DNA from: Alphaproteobacteria bacterium
Lineage (GTDB): Bacteria > Pseudomonadota > Alphaproteobacteria > Rhodobacterales > Rhodobacteraceae
Assembly: GCA_030431825.1 (NCBI GenBank)
Contig: JAUIIJ010000013.1
Location: 33,878 to 97,877, forward strand
Length of the DNA: 64,000 nt
Reading direction: 5' to 3'
Shown one piece after another: positions 18,177 to 26,139 of the stretch. The translations under genes were made by a program, and so were the position numbers. Within the stretch, counting starts at the first letter, position 1, and the number at the start of each line of letters is the position of its first letter. The notes below the pieces were generated by a model. It saw nothing but the letters and a program-made list of their open reading frames with translations. It did no database searches and was not told where the DNA came from.

Positions 18177-18486
18177 GGGTGCCTCCTGCGGTTTCTGTCA
18201 GCGAATGCGTGGGGGTATAGTCGCTCTGGATATTGTGCACATGCACATGGTCGCCCGGTGAGATATCGACCGAGGCCGAGCCGATCGGCACCCCGTATTT
18301 GCGGATTTTCTCGCCCCGGACGATGGCAACGCGCGCAATCTTCTGGCCCAGCGTCACCGGCTGTTTCACATCGACGAACGTGCCGTCAGATACGGGGTTC
18401 GGCCCGGTCTCGACCGGTCCGAGCGCCACCAGAACATTATCGGTGTCGGACAGCAGCAACAGCTTGTGTGTGTTCGGAGTCGTCAT
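18169..18486 (-). CDS. UxaA-family hydrolase, SAF-domain subunit
   Basis: 105 residues covering one SAF domain, with the C-terminal metal-binding HVHVHN motif (residues about 85-90) that in the single-chain enzymes contributes to the active site. Overlaps the start of the large-subunit gene by 8 bases, so the two chains should be made in equal amounts. The split arrangement is shared by SuyAB and by several alphaproteobacterial aldonate dehydratases, so the substrate is not settled by architecture. Confidence 0.82.
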   Translation of the reverse strand: MTTPNTHKLLLLSDTDNVLVALGPVETGPNPVSDGTFVDVKQPVTLGQKIARVAIVRGEKIRKYGVPIGSASVDISPGDHVHVHNIQSDYTPTHSLTETAGGTHA

Positions 18487-18498
18487 GCGGGGCTTTCG

Positions 18499-19608
18499 TC
18501 AGATTTTGAGAACGGTTGCATTCTCGATCAGGTCCCAGTCCAGATCGCGGCCCAGACCGGGCGTATCGGGAAGGCGGGCTATACCGTCTTGAACCGGCAG
18601 CGGCTCGGTCAGGCCAAAGGCGAAATCCTCGACCGGACACAGCAGTTCCAGATAGGAACAGTTGCGGATCGCCGCGCACAGATGCAGGTTCACCAGTTCG
18701 AGCGGATGGAAGATGGTCGAATGCAATTCGCAATTGACGTTGAACGCCTCGGCCAGATGCGCCGTCTTCATGACTGCGGTCACACCGCCCGACCAGCTTA
18801 CGTCGGCGCGCACCGCATCCACCACATGTGTCGAAAGACATTCCGCGATACTGTATGGATGCTTTGCGATGACCTCGGTGCCCCAGACCGGTATATCCAG
18901 CGCGCGGGTCAACTCGCGCAGGGACGACAGGCTTTCATCGGCCATGGGTTCCTCGAACCAGGCAAATCCAAGCTCTTCGAGACCCCGGCCATAGCGCAGC
19001 GCCTCGGGCAGGGTCATGAGCGCGACGGGATCCGAGGCCAGCGTGAACTCTCGTCCGACCGCCGCGCGCACATCGGCGTGAATATCCAGATCATCGGCAA
19101 TCGACTTGCCGGGCGGGTGCAGCTTGTAGGCTGCAAACCCGTTGTCCCGCGCCGCCAAGGCCTCGGCGATATAGGCGTCGGCATCGTCATGGAACATGGA
19201 ACTCAGGTATACCGGCACCTCGTCCCGAACGCCGCCCAGAAACTTGTAGAGGGGCTGGCCAGCCGCCTGCGCCGCCAACAGCCAGAGACATGTATCCAGC
19301 GGCCCGTAGATATAGATCGGCAGATGGCTCCAGAACCGATCCTGAGTTCGAAAATCGTGCCAGAGCGCCTCGCGGTCGCGCGCGTCCCTTCCCTCGAAAA
19401 AGGGTCTCAGGGACGCGGCCAGATGGGCAGAGCCAAGCGCACTCGCACCGGCAAAGCCGAAGATCGACGCGCGCTGCCCGCAATCGGTTTCCATCGTATA
19501 GACCAGAAACTCGATCCCCTCGGCACGTTTCGCACCTCGGAGCAGATCGCCGGAAGCGGCATCGCCGGCAATCCGGCACGCGCGAATGTCCAGCCGCCTG
19601 ATGCGCAT
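18499..19608 (-). CDS. Mandelate racemase/muconate-lactonizing enzyme family (enolase superfamily) dehydratase
   Basis: 369 residues. A Lys-bearing second strand (AAYKLHPPG) is followed by metal ligands Asp (LASDPVA), Glu (WFEEPM) and Glu (WGTEVI), and the mandelate-racemase-type His (NCELHSTIFHP). This set is typical of acid-sugar dehydratases, which take a proton alpha to the carboxylate and expel the beta hydroxyl. A L-fuconate- or galactonate-like substrate fits with the SDR and FAH hydrolase in the same operon. It overlaps the RraA-like stop by one base. Confidence 0.85.
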   Translation of the reverse strand: MRIRRLDIRACRIAGDAASGDLLRGAKRAEGIEFLVYTMETDCGQRASIFGFAGASALGSAHLAASLRPFFEGRDARDREALWHDFRTQDRFWSHLPIYIYGPLDTCLWLLAAQAAGQPLYKFLGGVRDEVPVYLSSMFHDDADAYIAEALAARDNGFAAYKLHPPGKSIADDLDIHADVRAAVGREFTLASDPVALMTLPEALRYGRGLEELGFAWFEEPMADESLSSLRELTRALDIPVWGTEVIAKHPYSIAECLSTHVVDAVRADVSWSGGVTAVMKTAHLAEAFNVNCELHSTIFHPLELVNLHLCAAIRNCSYLELLCPVEDFAFGLTEPLPVQDGIARLPDTPGLGRDLDWDLIENATVLKI

Positions 19609-20258
19609 CAGAACTTGCCGTAAGTCAGATAGGCTTCCTGCGGATCGGTGCCGTTCATGATCGCGGTGCGCACCTTGCTTTCGGTCTGCATCGCCTCGAC
19701 GCTCTTCATCGTCACGTCTTCGGCAAGGGCGCGCGGGACACGCACCATACCATCTCGATCGCCCAGCAGATAATCACCCGGCTCGATCCGCACGTCCTCG
19801 ATCTGGATCGGAACATCGGTCGCGGTCGGTACCCAGCGCCCGACGACATCCTTGGGGGTATGCCCCCGCCGCCAGGTCTGAAACCCGATGTCGAGCAAAA
19901 AGTTCGTGTCGCGCGCCAGACCGTCCAGAACGCAGCCCAGAACACCCTTCTTCTGCAGCGTTTCTGCCGTCAGTTCACCCATCTGCGCGAGGTCGTGCGT
20001 GTGCGGCTGGCTGACCCAGACATGGCCGGCCCTGGCCTTGGACAGCAGACCGGTCCAGGCCAGCAAGGTCTGATGCCCGTCGGCCGTATCATCGGGACGT
20101 CCCTCGATGGTGAAGGCCGGCCCGCACAGGGTCCGTTCCGGCATCAGCGGCGTGATGTCGTGGGGCAAGGTGAAATTTCTCAGCCCCATAGCGCGCAGTA
20201 TGTCGTGCACAACGCCCGAATAGCAGGTCGAGAGTTGCTCGGTGATCGTGTCGGTCAT
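19608..20258 (-). CDS. RraA-like aldolase (HMG/CHA aldolase family)
   Basis: 216 residues, the length of 4-hydroxy-4-methyl-2-oxoglutarate aldolases rather than the about 160-residue RNase E inhibitor RraA. It carries the active-site signature VLDGLARDTN (Asp-Gly-x2-Arg-Asp) that binds the divalent metal and pyruvyl group, and DYLLGDRDGMVRVPRAL near the C-terminus. A likely role is retro-aldol cleavage of a 2-keto acid to pyruvate, or oxaloacetate decarboxylation. First gene of the operon, opposite the IclR gene. Confidence 0.85.
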   Translation of the reverse strand: MTDTITEQLSTCYSGVVHDILRAMGLRNFTLPHDITPLMPERTLCGPAFTIEGRPDDTADGHQTLLAWTGLLSKARAGHVWVSQPHTHDLAQMGELTAETLQKKGVLGCVLDGLARDTNFLLDIGFQTWRRGHTPKDVVGRWVPTATDVPIQIEDVRIEPGDYLLGDRDGMVRVPRALAEDVTMKSVEAMQTESKVRTAIMNGTDPQEAYLTYGKF

Positions 20259-20301
20259 GCCTACCCCTTCGAAACTGGCCCGGCGATGCCGGGAAGGCGA
20301 T

Positions 20302-20324
20302 GGGTGGAGGCGGCGCCTCTACCC
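20302..20324. promoter_or_regulatory. Near-perfect GC-rich inverted repeat in the rraA/iclR divergent region
   Basis: Arms GGGTGGAGGC and GCCTCTACCC around a 3-bp centre, with one mismatch. It lies 44 bp upstream of the RraA-like start. It could be a leader hairpin in the minus-strand operon mRNA or a regulator site; the sequence does not decide. Confidence 0.3.
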
Positions 20325-20347
20325 AAAATTCACATATGAGTTGTCGC

Positions 20348-20376
20348 TTCATCAATGAATTGGTTGATTGTGTCAA
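20348..20376. promoter_or_regulatory. Adjacent AT-rich inverted repeats, probable IclR operator
   Basis: TTCATCAATGAA (20348-20359) is a perfect 5-bp inverted repeat with a 2-bp centre. Four bases on, TTGATTGTGTCAA (20364-20376) gives TTGA/TCAA arms. They lie between the divergent RraA-like operon and the IclR coding region and are far more AT-rich than the surroundings. This also argues that the IclR protein does not start upstream of them. Confidence 0.45.
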
Positions 20377-20425
20377 TGAAAACTTGCGGCTAATGTTGCC
20401 GCAGTGTCGGAAAGGCTATGGCGTA

Positions 20426-21214
20426 TTGGACGAAGAGACTGGAAAATACAGGGCGCCCGCGCTCGATAAGGGGTTGGATATACTTGAGTTTCTTGCCGCC
20501 TCGCCCGATGGGTTGACCAAGGTCGAGATCGCCAAGGGGCTTGGCCGCACAGCCAATGAAATCTATCGGATGCTCAGCACGCTGGAGCGGCGCAACTATG
20601 TCACCTCCTCGCCGGGCGGGGACAAATTCATGCTGAGTCTCAAGCTGCTGATGCTCGCCAATGCGCATCCGCCGCGGCGTCGGTTGCTGGACATCGCCGA
20701 ACCGCTGATGCGGCAGTTCACGCAAAAAAGCGAACAGTCCAGCCATCTCGCGCTCTGGGAAGACGGCAATGTTGTCATTTCCTCTTCCATGTCCGCACCC
20801 GGAAACTGGCGGCTTGCCCTCAGGCCCGGCGCAACGGTCGGAATGTACAACACCGGTTCCGGATTCGTTCTGGTGGCCTTTCAGCCGGATCAGACACGCA
20901 AGCGCATGATCGGCGAACATCACCTGGTCAAAGGTGAAGACCGGATACCCGACGCAACCTTTCTGAAAACACTCGATCATGTGAAAGAGGTCGGTTTCTC
21001 ACGCGGGGCGAGCCAGACATTGACCGGGGTCATCAACCTGTCTTTCCCGATCCTCGACCCCTCGGGCTGTGCCATCGCCGCCTTCACCTGCCCCTATATC
21101 GAGCGGATCGACGATTATGATGCACCAACGCTTGACGATGTCATCGCAATGGCCGGAGAGGCCGCAAAACAGATCGGCCGACAGGTCAGCGGAAGGTTCC
21201 TGGGGCTCAGGTGA
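20426..21214 (+). CDS. IclR-family transcriptional regulator of the sugar-acid operon
   Basis: 262 residues if it starts at the TTG at 20426, which has GGAAAGG about 10 bases upstream and gives the family-typical start DEETGKYRAPALDKGLDILE. The frame is open back to ATGs at 20393 and 20300, but these would run through the AT-rich inverted repeats. The winged helix is at residues about 10-70 (GLTKVEIAKGLGRTANEIYRML), then the GAF-like effector domain (LALRPGATVGMYNTGSGFVL). Divergent from the operon starting with the RraA-like gene and presumed to control it. Confidence 0.85.
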   Translation: MDEETGKYRAPALDKGLDILEFLAASPDGLTKVEIAKGLGRTANEIYRMLSTLERRNYVTSSPGGDKFMLSLKLLMLANAHPPRRRLLDIAEPLMRQFTQKSEQSSHLALWEDGNVVISSSMSAPGNWRLALRPGATVGMYNTGSGFVLVAFQPDQTRKRMIGEHHLVKGEDRIPDATFLKTLDHVKEVGFSRGASQTLTGVINLSFPILDPSGCAIAAFTCPYIERIDDYDAPTLDDVIAMAGEAAKQIGRQVSGRFLGLR

Positions 21215-21375
21215 CCCGCACGACGCCAGCCCCCCGCGCTCCTCGGGCGGGCAGGCCCGGTCCGAGCAGGGAAACAGATGCTTCGGCATTGACCAGCCCG
21301 GCGATTTGTGAGCGCAATTTCACCCGACAGGCTGACCCGCGCCGGTAACGCCAACGCCTGACTGCGGAGGACCAG

Positions 21376-23274
21376 ATGACACAGACCGCCACACCTACCG
21401 AGTTCACCGTGACCGGCACGGAGTCATCAATGGACCCGCACCTCCAGTGGGCGGTCAGCAACCGAAAACGCGGCTTTCTGCGGAGTGCCACAGCCTCATC
21501 GGCACCCAGCGAGATCTCGGTTATTGCCAAGGTCACGAGCGCCGCCATGTGGCACGGGCTGAGCGAAGTGCGCAACCCGATGCCGATCGCCGGACGGGAC
21601 GCTGCAGACAAGACGACCATCGTGACCGGCCGGGTGCCGGTCGACAGGATCGAGTTCATCCGCGAACTGGATTTTGTCGAGAGCCTCAAGGCCGCACAGC
21701 CCGTCCAGCTGACCCTCGCAGCAGGGACCGAGGAGACATCGGCCAGGCCCGATCTGCTACCGCCGGGCACGCTGGCAAATGGCGGAGAGGGTGTTGTCGT
21801 GGGCGTCATCGACTACGGATGTGACTATGCGCATCGCAACTTCCGCGACGGTGCCGGCAGGACAAGGATCGAAGCGATCTGGCACCAGGCTGGCGCGAGG
21901 ATCCCGACGTCGACTGCCGTTAGCTATGGTCGCGAATACACCGCCGACGAGATCAACGCCGCGCTCGCCCAGGCGGATCCCTATGCTGCGCTCGGATATG
22001 CGCCAGCCCCCGATACGCCCAACAGTGTCGGCACGCATGGCACGCACGTGATGGATATCGCCGCAGGAAACGGCTTTGGTTCCGGCGTCGCGGGTTTCGC
22101 CCCGAACGCCACCTTGATCTTCGTCGACGTTTCCCACGCCGACATCCCGTTTTCCGGGCCAAGCGTCGTCGAGACGTCGTTCGGTGATTCCGTCATGCTG
22201 CTGGAGGCGGTTCAGTACATATTCGACAAGGCCGGTGACCGGCCATGTGTCGTCAACATCAGCCTCGGAACGAATGGTGGGCCACATGACGGCTCGACCC
22301 TGGTCGAGGACGGGATCGACCGGCTTCTGAGCGAAGCGCCGAACCGCGCCGTGACCATTGCGGCATCCAATTCGCACAAGGACGGCATTCATGCCGCCGG
22401 GCAGATCGCGCAGGACGGCTTTATCGACCTGATCTGGCGCGTGCCAACCAACGACTTTTCGCACAATGAGCTTGACGTCTGGTATCCCGGTTCGGACGCC
22501 TTCGACGTGGAACTGATCGATCCTTCGGGCAACAGCCTCGGTACGATTCCCGCCGGCAGCAACGGCCAGTTGCTCGACGCCGCGGGCAATGTCGAGATAT
22601 TCGCGGCCAACCGGTTGCACGACCCGAACAACGGTGACAACCAGATCGGCATTTTTCTGGAAGACACGGTCGCACCGGGGGCCTGGACGGTCCGACTGCT
22701 GGGGCGATCGGTCACCGACGGCAACTTTCACGCCTGGATCGAGCGCGACAACGCCGTGCCCTCCTCCTTTGCGCCGCCGCACGATAACAGCCACACGATC
22801 GGTTCTATCTCCTGCGGGCGAAACACGATCGTCGTGGGGTCCTATGATGCCCATAAATCGGAGAAACCGATCTCCTGGTTTTCCAGCGAAGGACCAACCC
22901 GCGACGGTCGGCGCAAGCCGGAGGTCTCGGCACCGGGTCACGCGGTCGAGGCCGCCCATTCGCGAACCCTGACCGGTGTCGTGTCGAAAAGCGGCACCAG
23001 CATGGCGGCACCCGCGATGGCGGGGATCATATCCCTGATCTTTGCAGAGGCCAGGAAACAAGGCACCGACCTCACGATCACCGAACTCCACGACATCATC
23101 GCCGCATCCGTCAACTCATCCCCGCCGACACCTCCCGGGGGATGGGATGCGCGTTACGGCCGCGGGCGAATCGACGCCGCAAAGGCGATCGGCGAGATAC
23201 ATAAGCGCAGCGCTGCGCCTCTGGTGGCTTCTGCGGGCAAAACCAGGTCGGCGCCCAGGAAAAAGAAGACCTGA
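21376..23274 (+). CDS. S8-family subtilisin-like serine peptidase without a signal peptide
   Basis: 632 residues with GCGGAGG upstream of the ATG. The catalytic triad is visible: Asp146 (VVGVIDYGCD), His224 (GTHGTHVMD) and Ser542 (SKSGTSMAAPAMAG). There is no signal peptide; the N-terminus is hydrophilic. Residues about 46-114 (EISVIAKV to VQLTL) have the alpha-beta pattern of an I9-like prodomain. A long insert of about 200 residues between His and Ser contains a beta-rich, pre-peptidase-C-like section (DVWYPGSDAFDVELIDPSG; GAWTVRLLG). The C-terminal tail is basic. The following small gene looks like a second copy of the prodomain. Physiological target unknown. Confidence 0.88.
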   Translation: MTQTATPTEFTVTGTESSMDPHLQWAVSNRKRGFLRSATASSAPSEISVIAKVTSAAMWHGLSEVRNPMPIAGRDAADKTTIVTGRVPVDRIEFIRELDFVESLKAAQPVQLTLAAGTEETSARPDLLPPGTLANGGEGVVVGVIDYGCDYAHRNFRDGAGRTRIEAIWHQAGARIPTSTAVSYGREYTADEINAALAQADPYAALGYAPAPDTPNSVGTHGTHVMDIAAGNGFGSGVAGFAPNATLIFVDVSHADIPFSGPSVVETSFGDSVMLLEAVQYIFDKAGDRPCVVNISLGTNGGPHDGSTLVEDGIDRLLSEAPNRAVTIAASNSHKDGIHAAGQIAQDGFIDLIWRVPTNDFSHNELDVWYPGSDAFDVELIDPSGNSLGTIPAGSNGQLLDAAGNVEIFAANRLHDPNNGDNQIGIFLEDTVAPGAWTVRLLGRSVTDGNFHAWIERDNAVPSSFAPPHDNSHTIGSISCGRNTIVVGSYDAHKSEKPISWFSSEGPTRDGRRKPEVSAPGHAVEAAHSRTLTGVVSKSGTSMAAPAMAGIISLIFAEARKQGTDLTITELHDIIAASVNSSPPTPPGGWDARYGRGRIDAAKAIGEIHKRSAAPLVASAGKTRSAPRKKKT

Positions 23275-23347
23275 CCTCAGGAAGACTCGCCGTGCGACCG
23301 AGGAATGCCTATGTTGAAGGGATGCGCCCTGAGTGCGGGAGAAAGGC

Positions 23348-23629
23348 ATGAGCGGCTTCGAGATTCAAAGAAACCGGTTCCGTAAAGTCAGCGGGGTCTC
23401 GGAATCCGACCTCGACAAGGCGGAGCACAGCAGGCTGCGCGCCATCGTAAAGGTCAATGTCGAGGGATATGTTCCCAAGGATGTGGAATTGCGCAAGCGG
23501 ATAGACGACGAGATGTTCACCGCCGAGTTTGCCCCGGACGTGCTGGAAAAACTCGAGAGGGATGAAAGCGTCTCGTCAGTCGCCGTTTCTAGAAAGCTGG
23601 ATATCATCGAGCCAGACAAGCAAGGATGA
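23348..23629 (+). CDS. Small protein resembling a stand-alone subtilase propeptide (I9-like), possible inhibitor
   Basis: 93 residues, ATG preceded by GGGAGAAAGG. No signal peptide, highly charged. It has an early strand (RLRAIVKVNVEG, residues 29-40), a helix containing FAPDVLEKLERDE, and a final strand SVSSVAVSRKLDI. This order, ending in helix-plus-strand with V-x-x-V, is that of I9 propeptides and parallels residues about 46-114 of the upstream peptidase (DRIEFIRELDF, VESLKAAQPVQL). It lies 73 bases after the peptidase gene on the same strand. Inhibitor or folding chaperone of the peptidase is an inference. Confidence 0.65.
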   Translation: MSGFEIQRNRFRKVSGVSESDLDKAEHSRLRAIVKVNVEGYVPKDVELRKRIDDEMFTAEFAPDVLEKLERDESVSSVAVSRKLDIIEPDKQG

Positions 23630-23887
23630 GTTGCGCCACTCTGTGTCTGCGTGTTCCATTTCTCGATCTCCGACCTGCTGTCGAGGCTGGGCGACACCTA
23701 TGAAAACGTCGGCGTCCGGCAGCGACGCAAGGCATGGTATGTGCGCCACATTCCGGTGATCGTAGCCTTGCGCCTTGTTGGTCGGATCAAGGTATCCGGT
23801 CGAAATGGCGGCAAGTTCACTCGGCCTGGCATTCTTGCGAGGCAGCATGATGGCGCACGCATTCGGGGCGCGGCGTCTCGGCCAGTT
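23630..23887. other. Intergenic stretch with no convincing gene
   Basis: About 260 bp between the small protein gene and the convergent 2-hydroxyacid dehydrogenase gene. Short open frames exist on both strands but none has a ribosome site or a protein-like composition, and no clear terminator with a T-run was seen. Confidence 0.4.
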
Positions 23888-25045
23888 TTACAGGGAGCGC
23901 CCGCAAGCAGAAGGAGATGCGACGCTTCTGCCAGCGCACCCAGTTTGCGGACCGTCTTTCATCAGGGACGTTCGACCGGTTTGTGCCATGGCGATACTCA
24001 ATTCCGCGCTCAGCGTATCCCATAGCTGTTCCAGTCCCCGCTCTCCGGCCGCTGCGATTGCATATTGCAGAATTCTTCCGATGAACGCGAAATCCGCGCC
24101 ACGCGACAGAGCCTTGAGAACATCTTCGCCTGACCGGAGTCCGCTGTCGTAGAACAGAGGGAAATCCGGCCCGAGGTCGGCACGGATTTTCGCAAGCATT
24201 TCGATCGGGGCCGGTGCCGACTCGAGTTGCCGCGCGCCGTGGCTGGAAACCTGAATGGCATCGACCCCCGCAGATACCAGAGCGCGGGCATCTTCGATGT
24301 CCAGCACGCCCTTTACCACCAGGTTTCCCGGCCAGAGATCGCGCAGCCGGGCCAGCGTGTCCCAGGTGGCGCGCGCCCGGCTTTCGGTACGGTCGAAATC
24401 ATAGCCCTCCATTTCGAAATTTGCCATTACCGGCCGCCCTCCGAGCAGAGTGCTGAGCGACCAGCGCGGATGCAGCGCAAAATCCATGAACTGCCACGGA
24501 CCGATGCGGAACGGCATCTTGAAACCGTGGCGCAGTTCACGCGGGCGGCGACCGACTTCGGGCACATCCGCTGTCAGCACCAGTGTTTGATACCCCGCCG
24601 CCCGGGCGCGTTCGGCGAGCTTGAATGTGCCGCTGCCGTCGCCGCTGAAATAGAGCTGGAACCATGCGTGGCCCTCTGCTGCCTCCAGAATGGTCTCCAG
24701 CGGGGTCGAGGCGACGGTGGAGACGCCGTGTGGCACCCGGTAGCGCGCAGCCAGACGGGCCAGCATCAGGTCGGCGCCGGGGGCAGAGAGGTTGCACATG
24801 CCCATCGGGGCGATGCCAAAGGGGCGGTCGGTCTCGGCGCCGAAAATCCGGCTGGCGAGCGAACGCTGGCTGACATCGCGCAGGATACGGGGCCGCAGGG
24901 TTATCGCATCCAGGGCGGCACGGTTGCGCGCCGCGCCCTTTTCCTGACCGGCGGCGCCGTCGATGTAGTCAAACACCATCCAGGGCAGCCGCCGCCGGGC
25001 CAGGCGGCGGGCGTCCTCAGCCGAATGAATGGCGCGAGCGGTCAT
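23888..25045 (-). CDS. FMN-dependent alpha-hydroxy-acid dehydrogenase, candidate sulfolactate dehydrogenase
   Basis: 385 residues. The ATG overlaps the preceding stop as TGATG, so it is coupled to the sulfopyruvate decarboxylase beta gene. LldD/glycolate-oxidase family fold: substrate-side WFQLYFSGDGSG, the catalytic His and Arg in SSHGARQLESAPAP (usually SNHGGRQLD), and FMN-phosphate segments DSGLRSGEDVLKAL and FIGRILQY. The last 20 or so residues after RTSL look unlike the family. The products encoded next to it act on sulfopyruvate, so oxidation of sulfolactate to sulfopyruvate is inferred. Generic lactate or mandelate oxidation is the alternative. Confidence 0.85.
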   Translation of the reverse strand: MTARAIHSAEDARRLARRRLPWMVFDYIDGAAGQEKGAARNRAALDAITLRPRILRDVSQRSLASRIFGAETDRPFGIAPMGMCNLSAPGADLMLARLAARYRVPHGVSTVASTPLETILEAAEGHAWFQLYFSGDGSGTFKLAERARAAGYQTLVLTADVPEVGRRPRELRHGFKMPFRIGPWQFMDFALHPRWSLSTLLGGRPVMANFEMEGYDFDRTESRARATWDTLARLRDLWPGNLVVKGVLDIEDARALVSAGVDAIQVSSHGARQLESAPAPIEMLAKIRADLGPDFPLFYDSGLRSGEDVLKALSRGADFAFIGRILQYAIAAAGERGLEQLWDTLSAELSIAMAQTGRTSLMKDGPQTGCAGRSVASPSACGRSL

Positions 25046-25599
25046 CAGGCGGACACGGCTTTCATGAAGCGGTCGCGGATCACCACCGGATCCATCGTGA
25101 TCACCGGCATACTGGCGTTGCCGCTGTCGCACTTCACAACCAGAACCGTGGCTTCGCCACTGGCCAGCGCCTCCTCCAGCGCGGGCCCGGTGTCCTTGTC
25201 CTGCACCTCCACCACACGGGCACAGCCCGCGGCGCGCGCCATGCCGGCGAGATCGGTGCGCTGGCTGGTATAGGTGGGCTGATCGCCGGTGGAGCCGTAA
25301 GAGCCATTGTCGATGATCATGAGAATATAGTTGGCCGGCGCGTTGTTGCCGATGGTCGGCAGCGTCCCGAGATTGGTCAGGATCGAGCCGTCACCGTCGA
25401 TCACGATCACCGGTTTCGGTTGCGCCAACGCCAGACCCAGCCCGATGGAAGAAGCAAGCCCCATGGTACCGAGCATGTAGAAATTGCTGGGCTGGTCGTC
25501 GATCGCATGCAGTTCCTGTGACGGTATGCCGATATTGCAGACCACCAGCTGGTCCCGCAGGATGGGCGCGATCTCTTTCAGGATTTCGGAACGGATCAT
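25045..25599 (-). CDS. comE: Sulfopyruvate decarboxylase, beta subunit
   Basis: 184 residues from the ATG at 25597-25599, which overlaps the alpha-subunit stop (ATGA). This is the thiamine-diphosphate-binding half of the enzyme: GTMGLASSIGLGLALAQ and the TPP motif VIDGDGSILTNLGTLPTIGNNAP, then IDNGSYGSTGDQPT. Length and split architecture match ComE-type subunits. With the alpha subunit it decarboxylates 3-sulfopyruvate to sulfoacetaldehyde. The fused-type phosphonopyruvate decarboxylase is a related alternative but no phosphonate genes are near. Confidence 0.88.
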   Translation of the reverse strand: MIRSEILKEIAPILRDQLVVCNIGIPSQELHAIDDQPSNFYMLGTMGLASSIGLGLALAQPKPVIVIDGDGSILTNLGTLPTIGNNAPANYILMIIDNGSYGSTGDQPTYTSQRTDLAGMARAAGCARVVEVQDKDTGPALEEALASGEATVLVVKCDSGNASMPVITMDPVVIRDRFMKAVSA

Positions 25600-26102
25600 T
25601 GGTCGCCATAGCCTCCCCAGAAATTGGCGTCGGTCAGGATGGCAACGGGCTTGTTGCACATGAAGGTGTATTTGAGGATGTTGTCCAGTTCCTCGACATC
25701 CCGTTGCCAGTGAAAGTGGTAGGTGGGGATGTTGAGCTGGGCGAGGAGCGCCTTGGTGTGCACCGCCATTTCCACCTGGCAGGCCACCGGTTCGCGCAGT
25801 TCGCCGCGGTAGGAGATCAGCATCGGCAGCGGCATCCGGTAATACTGGATCAACGTCGCCAGCGTGTTGATCGTGACGCCGATGGCGGTGTTCTGCATGA
25901 TGATGGCCGGGCGCTTGCCGCCCATCCATGCGCCGGCGCAGAGCCCCATTCCCTCGTCCTCCTTGTTCGAGGGAATGTGAAAGATGTCGTCGCGCCCCTC
26001 GATCTCTTGGATCACACCCGCCAGTTGCTTGCAGGGCACGGTCGTGACGAACGAAACGCCGTTGGCGGCCAGATCGTCGGCGATCCTCTTGTCTATGTTC
26101 AT
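25596..26102 (-). CDS. comD: Sulfopyruvate decarboxylase, alpha subunit
   Basis: 168 residues from the ATG at 26100-26102. This is the Pyr domain of a thiamine-diphosphate enzyme: SFVTTVPCKQLAGVIQEIE, PSNKEDEGMGLCAGAWMGGKRP (with the conserved Glu that activates the cofactor) and MQNTAIGVTINTLATL. Separate Pyr and PP chains in this order are characteristic of sulfopyruvate decarboxylase ComDE. Lies 37 bases downstream of the UspA gene, in the same operon. Confidence 0.88.
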   Translation of the reverse strand: MNIDKRIADDLAANGVSFVTTVPCKQLAGVIQEIEGRDDIFHIPSNKEDEGMGLCAGAWMGGKRPAIIMQNTAIGVTINTLATLIQYYRMPLPMLISYRGELREPVACQVEMAVHTKALLAQLNIPTYHFHWQRDVEELDNILKYTFMCNKPVAILTDANFWGGYGDQ

Positions 26103-26139
26103 TATTCGTAGCCTTTGTTTCGGATGTCGTGCTTCGGGA

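Noticed and set aside
23576..23848. 90-codon minus-strand open frame after the small inhibitor-like gene
   Set aside because: Overlaps the end of a better-supported gene, has no ribosome site and no recognisable motif.
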